Shown: positions 50,338 through 58,223 of the stretch, one piece after another | Layout of the letters: each line of letters opens with the position of its first letter | How positions within the stretch are numbered: the first letter of the stretch is position 1 | DNA from: Planomonospora_B alba | GTDB taxonomy: Bacteria; Actinomycetota; Actinomycetes; Streptosporangiales; Streptosporangiaceae | Reading direction: 5' to 3' | Assembly: GCF_039534085.1 (NCBI RefSeq) | Contig: NZ_BAAAUT010000024.1 | Location: 46,826-110,825 of the forward strand | DNA length: 64,000 bases | Notes under the pieces: model-generated | Databases searched by the model: none | Seen by the model: only the letters and a program-made list of their open reading frames with translations | What the model was told of the DNA's origin: nothing | Program-made: the position numbers and the translations under genes

Positions 50338-51543
50338 ATGGCAGGAGACTCGCTCGCGACCGGTCAGCGCTCCCCGGGGGACCCGGCGATCACGTATCCG
50401 CTGTGGCCGCCGCTGACCAGCGGATGCCCGCGCACCGGCACGGCCGAGATCGCCTACCCGGTCGAGGTCGACTACGCCTACGACGAGGTGCCGGACGACC
50501 TGTTCCGCAGGAGCCACGGGCCGAGTGCCGCTCTGGACCGGTGGGCGCCCCTGCTGCCGCCGCTGGACGCCCCCACCCTGGGCGAGGGCGGGACCCCGCT
50601 GATCGAGATCGGCGACGGTGTCTACCTCAAGGACGAGTCCCGCAACCCCACGTGGAGCCACAAGGACCGGCTGAACCGCTGCACGGTCAGCGCCGCGGTG
50701 CGGATGGACGCTCCGGGAGTGGTCGTGGCCTCCTCCGGCAACCACGGCGCGTCCGCGGCGGCCTTCGCCGCCCGGGCGGGGCTGCGCTGCACCGTGCTGA
50801 CCTCGCCGGACGCGCCTCCGGCCGTCCGGTCGTTCGTGGACGCCTACGGCGCGGTGGTGCTGCCCCTGCCGCAGGAGTCGCGGTGGCCCCTGATGCGGCT
50901 GATCGCCGACCGGCTGGGCTACCACCCCGTCAGCAACCTCACGGTCACGCACACCGGGCACGCCTTCGGGCCCGAGGGCTACAAGACCATCGCCTACGAG
51001 ATCTTCACCCAGATCGGCGTCCCGGCGGCCGTGTTCACCCCCACCGGCTACGGCGAACTGCTCTTCGGCGTCTGGAAGGGCTTCGCCGAGCTGCGGCGCC
51101 TCGGTCTCGCCGAGCGGACCCCGCGGATGTACGCCTGCGAGCCCGCCGCCGGGGCCCCGCTCGCCGCCGCCCTCCGGCAGGGGTCGCCGGCCGCCGTCGT
51201 CCCGGTCGGCCCCACCTCGGCGTACGGCATCGCCTGCTCCGTCGGCGGGTACCGCGGCCTGGTGGCGATCCGGGAGAGCGGCGGTGAGGCCCTGCCGGTG
51301 AGCGACGAGGAGATGGCCGCGGCCCAGGCCGAGCTGGCCCGCCAGGGCGTGTGGGCGGAGCTGTCCGCCGCCGCGGGCCTGGCCGGACTGCGGCGCCGCG
51401 GCGCCGTCGACGGGCCGGTGGTGTGCGTCTCGACCTCCAGCGGCTTCAAGGACCTGGCGGTCGGCTCCCACCGCGCCGAGCCGGTCGAGCCCACCTGGGA
51501 GGCGGTGAGCCGGCGCCTGCGCGCGGCCCGGATCACCGCCTGA
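50338..51543 (+). CDS. Threonine-synthase-like PLP-dependent enzyme
   Basis: 401 residues, fold type II PLP enzyme: LGEGGTPLIEIGDGVYLKDESRNPT, PLP lysine in NPTWSHKDRLN (about 111), ASSGNHGASAAAF phosphate/Asn motif (about 138), TPTGYGELLFGVWKGF, then VCVSTSSGFKD. N-terminal 70 residues (PPLTSGCPRTGTAEIAYPVE) contain a partial zinc-ribbon-like Cys region as in threonine synthase-like proteins. It probably acts on an O-phospho- or hydroxy-amino acid; the exact reaction is unknown. The message is probably leaderless. Confidence 0.87.
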   Translation: MAGDSLATGQRSPGDPAITYPLWPPLTSGCPRTGTAEIAYPVEVDYAYDEVPDDLFRRSHGPSAALDRWAPLLPPLDAPTLGEGGTPLIEIGDGVYLKDESRNPTWSHKDRLNRCTVSAAVRMDAPGVVVASSGNHGASAAAFAARAGLRCTVLTSPDAPPAVRSFVDAYGAVVLPLPQESRWPLMRLIADRLGYHPVSNLTVTHTGHAFGPEGYKTIAYEIFTQIGVPAAVFTPTGYGELLFGVWKGFAELRRLGLAERTPRMYACEPAAGAPLAAALRQGSPAAVVPVGPTSAYGIACSVGGYRGLVAIRESGGEALPVSDEEMAAAQAELARQGVWAELSAAAGLAGLRRRGAVDGPVVCVSTSSGFKDLAVGSHRAEPVEPTWEAVSRRLRAARITA

Positions 51544-51675
51544 TCATCGGCGGCCCTCGCGCACGGTCTCACGGACGAAGCCGGGATCGTACGGCACCGG
51601 CTCATCGGCGGCGATCCCGGCCATCACCTCGTCCAGCGCCGGAGTGGCCGCCTCGGCCAGCGCCTCGGCGATCAT
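51544..51675 (-). CDS. Possible small or residual coding segment (43 codons)
   Basis: From ATG 51675 the minus strand reads IAEALAEAATPALDEVMAG and ADEPVPYDPGFVRETVREGRR before a stop at 51544. Wobble positions are 88% G/C and coding bias continues a few codons upstream (FRPVQR) without a start, so this may be the 3' end of a lost gene. No ribosome-binding site or family is recognised. Confidence 0.3.
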   Translation of the reverse strand: MIAEALAEAATPALDEVMAGIAADEPVPYDPGFVRETVREGRR

Positions 51676-51734
51676 CCGCTGGACCGGCCGGAAGGCCGGA
51701 GGACGGCTGATGGACCGGCTGGGAGACTGGCCGG

Positions 51735-52589
51735 ATGTTCACCGAGACCTTCGTCACCGTGTCCGCCGAGCCCGCCGTCGACCTGTTCGTCGCACGCACC
51801 GCCGGGCCCGCCGAGCGCACCCTGCTGGTGATCCACGGCGGACCCGACTGGGACCACAGCTATCTGCGCGAACCGCTGGCCGGCCTCGCGGGGCGGCACC
51901 GGGTCGTCCTGCCCGACCTGCGCGGCTGCGGGCGCTCGACCCGGGGCCTCGCCGACGACCGGTACACCCCCGCGGCGGCGACCGGCGACCTCGTCGCCCT
52001 GCTGGACGCGCTGGGCGCCGGACAGGTCGACGTCCTCGGCTTCTCCTACGGGGGCCTGATCGCCCAGCGCCTGGCCCTGGCCGCACCCGGGCGCGTCCGG
52101 CGGCTCATCGTCGCCTCCAGCAGCGTGCTGCCGGTGCCGCCGGACGCCTTCGACGGCTGGGCGGAGCGCGAGGAGCGCCGCGCCGCGCAGGCCGGCGTCT
52201 GGTCCGACCCCGGCCTGTCCGGGCCGGAGCTGACCCGGGCGGCGGCGTTCGCCGGGGCGGTGGCGGACGTCTGGCGGCCGGAGGCGTTGCCCGGCTATCT
52301 CGACCGGCTGGAGCGGGTGCGCTTCTCCGCCGAGTGGATGCGCCCCTGGCGGGCCGGGATGCTGCCCTCGGCCCGGCCCGAGGACGCCGCCCGGCGGCTC
52401 GCCGCACTCGGCGTGCCGCTGCTCCTGCTCCACGGCCGCCAGGACATGGTCTTCCCCACGCCCCTGGCCGGGCGGGCCGCGGAGCTGATCCCTTCCGCCC
52501 GTGCCGTGGTGATCGAGGATGCGGGCCACATGGCCCACGTCGACCAGCCCGATTCCTGGCTGGCGGCCGTCGCCGAGTTCCTGGCCTGA
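51735..52589 (+). CDS. Alpha/beta hydrolase (prolyl aminopeptidase/lactonase-like)
   Basis: 284 residues. Oxyanion motif VIHGGPDWDHSYL (about 32), nucleophile elbow GFSYGG (about 100), acid Asp in LLHGRQDMVFP (about 237) and His in EDAGHMAHVDQP (about 262). The HGGP motif is typical of proline iminopeptidases and related esterases. GGGAG stands 9 nt before the ATG. Ends 12 bp before a 94-bp structured inverted-repeat element. Confidence 0.92.
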   Translation: MFTETFVTVSAEPAVDLFVARTAGPAERTLLVIHGGPDWDHSYLREPLAGLAGRHRVVLPDLRGCGRSTRGLADDRYTPAAATGDLVALLDALGAGQVDVLGFSYGGLIAQRLALAAPGRVRRLIVASSSVLPVPPDAFDGWAEREERRAAQAGVWSDPGLSGPELTRAAAFAGAVADVWRPEALPGYLDRLERVRFSAEWMRPWRAGMLPSARPEDAARRLAALGVPLLLLHGRQDMVFPTPLAGRAAELIPSARAVVIEDAGHMAHVDQPDSWLAAVAEFLA

Positions 52590-52601
52590 CAGTGAGGATG
52601 T

Positions 52602-52695
52602 AGGCGAACGCCTCCCGGAAGAGCTTGGCTCTTGGCCTGACCGACCACGGTGTCTTCAGCGGGATCTGTCAGCTCGGCCCGGGAGGCGTTCGCCT
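52602..52695. repeat. 94-bp branched inverted-repeat element between convergent genes
   Basis: Outer arms of 17 bp (52602-52618 / 52679-52695) are perfectly complementary. Inside are two smaller stems: AAGAGC-TTG-GCTCTT (52619-52633) and CTGAC (about 52637-52641) with GTCAG (about 52668-52672), giving a three-way junction. Each outer arm also contains a hairpin (AGGCG-AA-CGCCT). It lies exactly between the convergent stops at 52589 and 52695. It may be a composite terminator, a structured RNA or a small non-autonomous mobile element; no target-site duplication is seen. Confidence 0.6.
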
Positions 52696-53480
52696 CAGCC
52701 GGCCCGGCGGGACGGGCGGGCGGATCGGCGGGCCGGTGCGGGGGGACCCCCTCCGGGGGCGCCCTCCGTGAGGGGAGGAGGGCCGTCTCCGTCCGGGCGG
52801 CCCCGTGCGGCGATGTTCGCGGCTCGGGCCCGCTCCCGGCTCGCGGCGACGATCTGGCGCCGCCGCGCCGCGCGCCCGGCCTCGGACGGATCGACGTCCG
52901 CCAGGTAGGTGCCCACCGTCCCGTCGTACCGGTCGATCCGCTCCTCGTCGGCGGCCTCCTCCTGCGCGATCAGCATGCGGGCCCAGGCCGACAGCGCCCG
53001 GGCCCACAGCTCCCGCGCCAGGGCCGCCTCGTCGGAGGAACCACCGCGGCGGACCCGCTCGTACTGCGTGGAGAGCAATTCGACCTGCAGGCGCGCCTCC
53101 CGGAGCGTCCCGGGCGCGGGGAAGGGCCCGCCGGCGGCGCCCAGGACCGTGCGCACCCGTCCGTCATCGGGCCCGGTCCCCGCCCCGTCGAGGACCTCCT
53201 CGCGGATGACCAGGGTGCGCACCCATTCCGTCAGCGCCCAGCCCCACGCCTGCCGCGCCCGGACCAGCTCGGCGGGGGATCCGATCCCGGAACCGACCGC
53301 CTGCTGGGCGTCGCCGTACCGGAGCATGGCCCACCGGAGCTCGCGGCCGGCCTCCCGGAACTCCTCCCTGGCCCGCTCCCGCCGCTCTGAGTGATGAGAT
53401 GTGCACGGAAAGTCCACGTCCGGGAGGGTACGGCAGTCGCTCCCCCCGTGTCCCGGGAACGGGGCATCCTCCGGGCCCAT
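52695..53480 (-). CDS. Hypothetical protein with two internal helical repeats
   Basis: About 240-261 residues, no family recognised. Two copies of one helical unit: ARQAWGWALTEWVRTLVIREE (about 95-115) and ARELWARALSAWARMLIAQEE (about 168-188), each followed by an acidic stretch. The C-terminal 80 residues are basic and disordered (AARRRQIVAASRERARA). The first 35 codons from ATG 53480 contain five consecutive AT-ending wobble codons near residue 30, so the true start may be nearer 53385 or the ATG of MLRYGDAQQ. The stop lies in one arm of the 94-bp inverted repeat. Function unknown. Confidence 0.55.
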   Translation of the reverse strand: MGPEDAPFPGHGGSDCRTLPDVDFPCTSHHSERRERAREEFREAGRELRWAMLRYGDAQQAVGSGIGSPAELVRARQAWGWALTEWVRTLVIREEVLDGAGTGPDDGRVRTVLGAAGGPFPAPGTLREARLQVELLSTQYERVRRGGSSDEAALARELWARALSAWARMLIAQEEAADEERIDRYDGTVGTYLADVDPSEAGRAARRRQIVAASRERARAANIAARGRPDGDGPPPLTEGAPGGGPPAPARRSARPSRRAG

Positions 53481-53627
53481 CCCCGTTCCGGCCGTCGCCC
53501 CCGGATGTCCCCGAAGGCACCGGAAAAGAAGCAGGCCGCGGCCCGCCGGGCGGGTCGCGGCCGCATGGACCTCGAAAGCACTCGCGAAAAGAGCCCCGGG
53601 GAGCTCGGGGAACTCGGAGAAATGGCC

Positions 53628-54062
53628 TCAGCCGCTCGCGGCCCGCGCAGCCTGGGCGGCCTGGGCGTACCGGGCGGCGCTCAGGGAGCCGGCCAGCAGC
53701 GTCACGCCGGACAGCACCCCGCCGAAGAACGGCACCCACGGCAGGGCGGAGGTGGAGGTCACGGCGAGCCCGGCGAGGCCGAGCACGGTCAGGACCGCGC
53801 CGGGCAGCATGATGGAGCGGTTCTTCCAGACCGGCCCGAGGGCGACGAAGTGCACGCCGACGACGAGGGCGATCCAGGCGACGTTGGTCTCCTGCGGGCG
53901 ATCCAGGGCGCCCAGCACCGCGATGCCGCCGAACAGCAGGACGACCTCGGCCACGACGATGACAACGTAGCCCTTGCCGAACATCGTCCCGCCGCCCTCG
54001 CCCGGGGCGGCGTCCGGCTCGGCCCCGGTGCTCCTGGCCCGCTTGACCGCCAGCGTCCGCAT
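53628..54062 (-). CDS. Small four-helix membrane protein
   Basis: 144 residues. After a hydrophilic N-terminus (RARSTGAEPDAAPGEGGG) come four helices: YVVIVVAEVVLLFGGIAVLG, VAWIALVVGVHFVALGPVW, MLPGAVLTVLGLAGLAVTS and FFGGVLSGVTLLAGSLSAA. ATG 54062 is chosen because its first 26 codons are all GC3 and therefore coding-like; a shorter start at 53984 (MFGKGYVV) is possible. No ribosome-binding site is evident. Unknown function; possibly a small transporter or accessory protein. Confidence 0.6.
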   Translation of the reverse strand: MRTLAVKRARSTGAEPDAAPGEGGGTMFGKGYVVIVVAEVVLLFGGIAVLGALDRPQETNVAWIALVVGVHFVALGPVWKNRSIMLPGAVLTVLGLAGLAVTSTSALPWVPFFGGVLSGVTLLAGSLSAARYAQAAQAARAASG

Positions 54063-54134
54063 GGCCACGGCACACCGCACCGATCGACATTCCCGTCATG
54101 CGGCGCACGCCGGGCACCCTATAGGGATCTTGGT

Positions 54135-56459
54135 TCAGTCACCCCCTGTTTCCCGGGACCGCCCGGTCTCCTCCCGCTCCCGCCCGGTCCCGCCCTCCGG
54201 ACCGGTCCCCTGGCCGGGGCCGGAGGCGCCGTCCTGCGGCTCCCCGGTCCCCGTGGCCCTCCCGACGGGGGCGCAGCCGCCGCCGCAGCCGCCGAAGCGG
54301 GCGGAGTCGACCGGGTGGAAGCGGGTGGCCCGGGTGCCCCGCAGCGCGGCCGTCATGGTGTCCTTCCAGATCACCCCGGGGATGGTGGCCCCGAAGACCG
54401 CGCCGTAGTACCGCCCGCCGACGGTGACTCCGGTGAGCTTGTGCGCCGTCGAACCGCGGGGGTCGCCGATGCTCACCGCCCCGGCCAGGTCAGGGGTGAA
54501 CCCGGCGAACCAGGCGGTGGCGTGGTCGTCGGTGGTGCCGGTCTTGCCCGCGGCGTCGCGGCCGATGCCGCCCACCTCCCGCATCGTGCCCTTGGTGAAG
54601 ACCCCCGACAGGACGTCGGCGGCGGCGTCGGCGACCCCGGGGTCCAGCGCCTGGCGGCACTGCGGCCGGTAGTCGGTCGCCCTGCCGTTCCGGTCCGTGA
54701 TCCGCGTGATGGCCATCGGCGCGCAGTACTTCCCGCGGGCGCCGATGGCGGCGTAGGCGGCCGCGACGGTGACCGGGTCCGTCTCGTTGACGCCGAGCGT
54801 GAAGGTCTGCACCTCCTGGAGCGGCCGGCCGTCGGCGCGCTTGATCCCCAGGGACTTGGCGGTCCGCACGGTGTCGCACAGGCCGACGCGCTCCTCCAGC
54901 TCCAGGAAGAAGGTGTTGACCGAGTCCCAGGTGCCGGTCCGCAGCGTCTTGAATCCGGGCGACCCCTCGTCGTTGGTTACGGTGTGCGTCGGATCGCCGA
55001 CGTTCTCGCCCTTGCAGTTCTTGAAGGTCGCGTAGGACGGGGCCCGGTAGCCGGCGCCGGCGGACAGGCCCTCGTCGAGCCGCATGCCCTTCTCCAGCGC
55101 CGTGATCAGCGTGAAGGTCTTGAACGTCGAGCCCGCCTGGAAGCCGGTGAGGCCGCCGTGCGCGGCGTCGGCCGCGATGTTGTAGGAGATCTCGTTCCTC
55201 CGGGGGGAGTCGCCGTAGCCGCGGCTGGCCGCCATGGCCTTGATCATCCCCGTGCCCGGCTGGACGAGGGCCTGGGCCGCGACCGGGTCGTCGGAGGCGT
55301 GGACCCGCCTGCGGATCGCCTTCTCGGCGGCGGCCTGCGCGCGGGGGTCGAGGGTGGTCCTGATCGTCAGGCCGCCGCGGTTGAGGAGCCGGCTCCGGGC
55401 CTTCTCCGTCCTGCCGAAGCTCGGGTTGCCGAGGATCTCGTGGCGCACGTACAGGCAGAAGTAGGGGTACGGGCTGGCCTCGCATCCGCCCGGCAGCGGC
55501 ATGCCGCGGTAGCCCAGCTTCCGGGCCTTGGCCCGTGCGGCCTCCTGCGGTGTGATCTTCCCGAGTTCCGCCATCCGGTCGAGCACGACGTCGCGCCGCT
55601 CCAGCAGCCGCTTCCGGTTCTCCCTGCCGCCCTCGGGGTCGGTGGTGTTGGGCGACTGCACGGCGGCGGCGAGGGTGGCCGCCTGGGCCAGGTCCAGCTT
55701 CGCGGCCCGGACCCCGAAGAACCGCTTGGCCGCCGCCTCGACGCCGTTGGCCCCGGCCCCGAAGTAGGCGATGTTCAGGTACTTCTCCAGGATCTGGTCC
55801 TTGGTGTACTTCCGCTCGACGGCCAGCGCGTGGCGCAGTTCCCTGAGCTTGCGCGCGTAGCTGGGCTCCAGCGCCCGGTTCTTCTCCTCCTCGGTGTCGG
55901 CCGCGTTGAGCAGCACCTGCTTGACGTACTGCTGGGTGATGCTGGAGCCGCCCTCGCTGACCCCGCCCGCGGCGAGGTTCTTGGCCAGGGCCCGCATGGT
56001 CCCCTCGATGTCGATCGGGCCGTGCTCGTAGAAGCGGTAGTCCTCGATCGCGACGATCGCCGTCCGCATCACCGGCGCCACCTCGCCGAGCGGGACGATC
56101 TCCCGGTACTCCTCGTAGAACTGCGCGATCTGGTCGCCGCGGGCGTCCAGGACCGTCGTCTTCTCCGCCAGCGGCGGCTCCTCGAGGTCCACCGGCCGCA
56201 GGTCCAGCTCGTCCGCGGCGGTGACGACCAGCGCCCCCGCGCCGCCCACGAGCGGCAGGCCGAGGGCGGCGGCCAGCACCCCCGCGGCCGTCCCGGCCTG
56301 GAGCAGCCGCACGATCCGCGACCCGGCTCCCGTGCGGGTCCCGGCACCACCCGGGCGGCGCGTCCTGTCCCCCGCGGCGCCGTCCGGCCCGCGGTCCCGT
56401 TCCCGTTCCCGCTCCCGTTCCCGCTCCCGCTCCCGCTCCCGCTCCCCGAAGAGGCTCAT
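54135..56459 (-). CDS. Bifunctional penicillin-binding protein (glycosyltransferase/transpeptidase)
   Basis: 774 residues, class A PBP. A cytoplasmic tail of eight Glu-Arg pairs precedes the membrane helix (GTAAGVLAAALGLPLVGGAG, about 54). GT51 domain: EDYRFYEHGPIDIEGTMRAL (catalytic Glu), GGSSITQQYVKQ, ALEPSYARKLREL. Transpeptidase: QAGSTFKTFT (nucleophile Ser of STFK, about 446), WDSVNTFF (SxN), DAAGKTGTTDD (KTG). It polymerises and cross-links peptidoglycan. GGGGAG at 8 nt precedes the ATG. The Glu-Arg tract is a hexanucleotide repeat and could vary in length in frame. Confidence 0.93.
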   Translation of the reverse strand: MSLFGERERERERERERERERDRGPDGAAGDRTRRPGGAGTRTGAGSRIVRLLQAGTAAGVLAAALGLPLVGGAGALVVTAADELDLRPVDLEEPPLAEKTTVLDARGDQIAQFYEEYREIVPLGEVAPVMRTAIVAIEDYRFYEHGPIDIEGTMRALAKNLAAGGVSEGGSSITQQYVKQVLLNAADTEEEKNRALEPSYARKLRELRHALAVERKYTKDQILEKYLNIAYFGAGANGVEAAAKRFFGVRAAKLDLAQAATLAAAVQSPNTTDPEGGRENRKRLLERRDVVLDRMAELGKITPQEAARAKARKLGYRGMPLPGGCEASPYPYFCLYVRHEILGNPSFGRTEKARSRLLNRGGLTIRTTLDPRAQAAAEKAIRRRVHASDDPVAAQALVQPGTGMIKAMAASRGYGDSPRRNEISYNIAADAAHGGLTGFQAGSTFKTFTLITALEKGMRLDEGLSAGAGYRAPSYATFKNCKGENVGDPTHTVTNDEGSPGFKTLRTGTWDSVNTFFLELEERVGLCDTVRTAKSLGIKRADGRPLQEVQTFTLGVNETDPVTVAAAYAAIGARGKYCAPMAITRITDRNGRATDYRPQCRQALDPGVADAAADVLSGVFTKGTMREVGGIGRDAAGKTGTTDDHATAWFAGFTPDLAGAVSIGDPRGSTAHKLTGVTVGGRYYGAVFGATIPGVIWKDTMTAALRGTRATRFHPVDSARFGGCGGGCAPVGRATGTGEPQDGASGPGQGTGPEGGTGREREETGRSRETGGD
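56395..56442. repeat. Hexanucleotide microsatellite (8 units) coding (Glu-Arg)n in the PBP
   Basis: Eight units of TCCCGY on the plus strand (56395-56442), read on the minus strand as alternating Glu-Arg in the cytoplasmic tail. Unit length is a multiple of 3, so changes are in frame. Confidence 0.9.
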
Positions 56460-56803
56460 CCGGCCGCTCCCCTGCCGGGGTCTCCGACGGCGGCGCGGCC
56501 GCGGTCCCCGACCGCGGCGGGATCGATGACGGTACGGCCGGCACGGCCGCGAAGGACGATGATCATGCCTGACAGCAGACCAGGAACGCCTCGATTCTGT
56601 CCAATAGCGCCATACGCATGCGATCGATACGGAAGCGGATATCACCGCAGGCCGAGGGGGCGCCGGGCCCGGCGGCGGGCCGGAGCCGCCCGTGCGGATC
56701 CGCGCCCGGCGGCGGGCCGGAGCCGCCCGCGGGCCCTCCCCGCCCGGCACGCCGGGCCGCGGGAGGCAGGAGGCGGGAGGCAGGAGGCGGGAGGCGGGAC
56801 GGC
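56460..56803. other. 344-bp intergenic region upstream of the PBP gene
   Basis: No gene. The PBP-proximal half holds an AT-richer patch (56570-56640), possibly its promoter. The distal half holds two 26-bp direct repeats (56667-56692 and 56704-56729) and a GGAGGC-type purine tandem repeat (about 56760-56800). Confidence 0.5.
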
Positions 56804-57136
56804 TCAGCCCCGCTCGGGCACCGCCATCTCGCCGAGCAGGGACCAGTCGTCCTGCGGGATCGTCGTGTTCACGATCCGGGGCGTCGCCGCCAGGTGCGGC
56901 GGCAGGGTCTGCTGCGCCTTCTTGAAGTGCTCGGACTGCACGTGCGCCGCCCCGGCCTCGTCGTCGCGGAACGCCTCGACCAGCACGTACTCGGCGGGGT
57001 CCTCGACGCTGCGGGACCAGTCGAACCACAGGCAGCCCGGCTCGGCCCGGGTCGCCTCGGTGAACTCCCTGGTGATCTCGGGCCACCGGTCGGCGGACTC
57101 CGGCAGCACGCGGAACTTCGCGGTAATGAAGATCAT
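56804..57136 (-). CDS. ABM-superfamily quinol monooxygenase-like protein
   Basis: 110 residues, one antibiotic-biosynthesis-monooxygenase (YgiN-like) ferredoxin fold: MIFITAKFRVLPESADRWPE, EFTEATRAEPGCLWFDWSRS, YVLVEAFRDDEAGAAHVQSEHF. Such proteins oxidise quinols or aromatic polyketides without cofactor, or act as heme/thiol stress proteins. GAGGAGAACGA precedes the ATG. Stands alone. Confidence 0.9.
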   Translation of the reverse strand: MIFITAKFRVLPESADRWPEITREFTEATRAEPGCLWFDWSRSVEDPAEYVLVEAFRDDEAGAAHVQSEHFKKAQQTLPPHLAATPRIVNTTIPQDDWSLLGEMAVPERG

Positions 57137-57425
57137 TCGTTCTCCTCGGCTGGTGGACGGGCCGGACCCCGATCGGTACGGCCCGCCGACGATGCTAGTG
57201 ACGCCCGTACCGGACACTTCCCGGCGGCCCGTACCGCAACCGGCGCGAGGCGGACCGCGCCGCCGTGGGAACGGGGTCCGCAGCGCGGCGCAGGCGGGGT
57301 CCGCGCCGGAGCGGAGCGCCGATCGCCCGCCGGAGGGAGGACGCGCGGCACCGCGGGCGCCTAGTTTCCCTGCTCCGCCCCCGCCCGCCCCGGTGCGGGG
57401 GACAGACACGCAAGGGAACGATCTC

Positions 57426-58223
57426 ATGTCGGTGCTCTCCGATCCGCGCGGGTTCCGCAGGCAGGCGGCCGGGCTCTGCCTCATCGCCGCTCCGATCCTC
57501 TACGTGGCGGGCGTCGTCGCCGATCCCGCCCTCCGGCGGGGCGACGACTCGGCCGGCGTCTACGGCCGCTACCCGGAGGAGGTCTCGGTCAGCGCCTCGC
57601 TCCTGCACTGGAGCTGGGTGCTGCTCGTCCCGGGCGTCATCGGGATGATCCACCTGGTCCGGCGGCGCGGCGTGGTCCTCGCGCACCTGTCCGGCGGGCT
57701 CGCCCTGCTCGGCGTGGTGAACTTCTCCTCGCTGATGCTGGGCGATTTCTTCTACGCCCGCCTGGAGAGCGCCCTGCCGCCCGACCAGGGCGCGCGGATG
57801 GGCGACGAGGCGTTCGCCTACCCCGGGGTGGTGTACGGGTTCCAGATCCCCGGTTTCCTCGGGTTGCCGGGCCTGCTCCTGCTCGGGCTGGCCGTGGCCC
57901 GCGCCGGGCACGCGCCGTGGTGGGCGCCTCCCGCGATGCTCGCGGGCGTCTTCGGCGCGACCTCCTTCCCCGTCGGCACGGTCGTCGGCGGCCTGCTCTA
58001 TCTGGCCGGCTCCGGGGTGATCGGGCTGCGGATGCTGCGCATGAGCGATGCGGAGTGGGCCGGTGAGCCGGAGCCTCACATCTGGACGCCGAGCACCGGC
58101 GCGGCGGGCGGCGCCTCCCCGCAGGCGGCTCCGCCGGAGGCCGGGTCGTCCCGGTCCCCGGCGCCGGACGGCGGCTCGCCGGCCTCCGGGGCGTCCAGCG
58201 GGAACCCGGCGGCCACCCGGTAG
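57426..58223 (+). CDS. Six-helix membrane protein, unassigned
   Basis: 265 residues with six likely membrane helices (LCLIAAPILYVAGVVAD, WVLLVPGVIGMIHLV, LSGGLALLGVVNFSSLML, FQIPGFLGLPGLLLLGLAVA, APPAMLAGVFGATSFPVG, VVGGLLYLAGSGVIGLRM) and a disordered cytoplasmic tail after about residue 215. It resembles DUF4386/DUF998-like integral membrane proteins but I cannot name the family. AAGGGA precedes the ATG. The last 148 bp overlap the 3' end of the convergent histidine kinase gene; that part reads as low-complexity tail in both, and the kinase's conserved end is real, so the end of this gene is less certain. Confidence 0.65.
   Translation: MSVLSDPRGFRRQAAGLCLIAAPILYVAGVVADPALRRGDDSAGVYGRYPEEVSVSASLLHWSWVLLVPGVIGMIHLVRRRGVVLAHLSGGLALLGVVNFSSLMLGDFFYARLESALPPDQGARMGDEAFAYPGVVYGFQIPGFLGLPGLLLLGLAVARAGHAPWWAPPAMLAGVFGATSFPVGTVVGGLLYLAGSGVIGLRMLRMSDAEWAGEPEPHIWTPSTGAAGGASPQAAPPEAGSSRSPAPDGGSPASGASSGNPAATR

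Noticed and set aside
53391..58223. 1610-codon open frame on the plus strand
   Set aside because: It is mostly antisense to the penicillin-binding protein and other real genes and shows the His/Val/Gly/Arg-rich composition of a GC-rich shadow; only its last part (57426-58223) is a credible gene.
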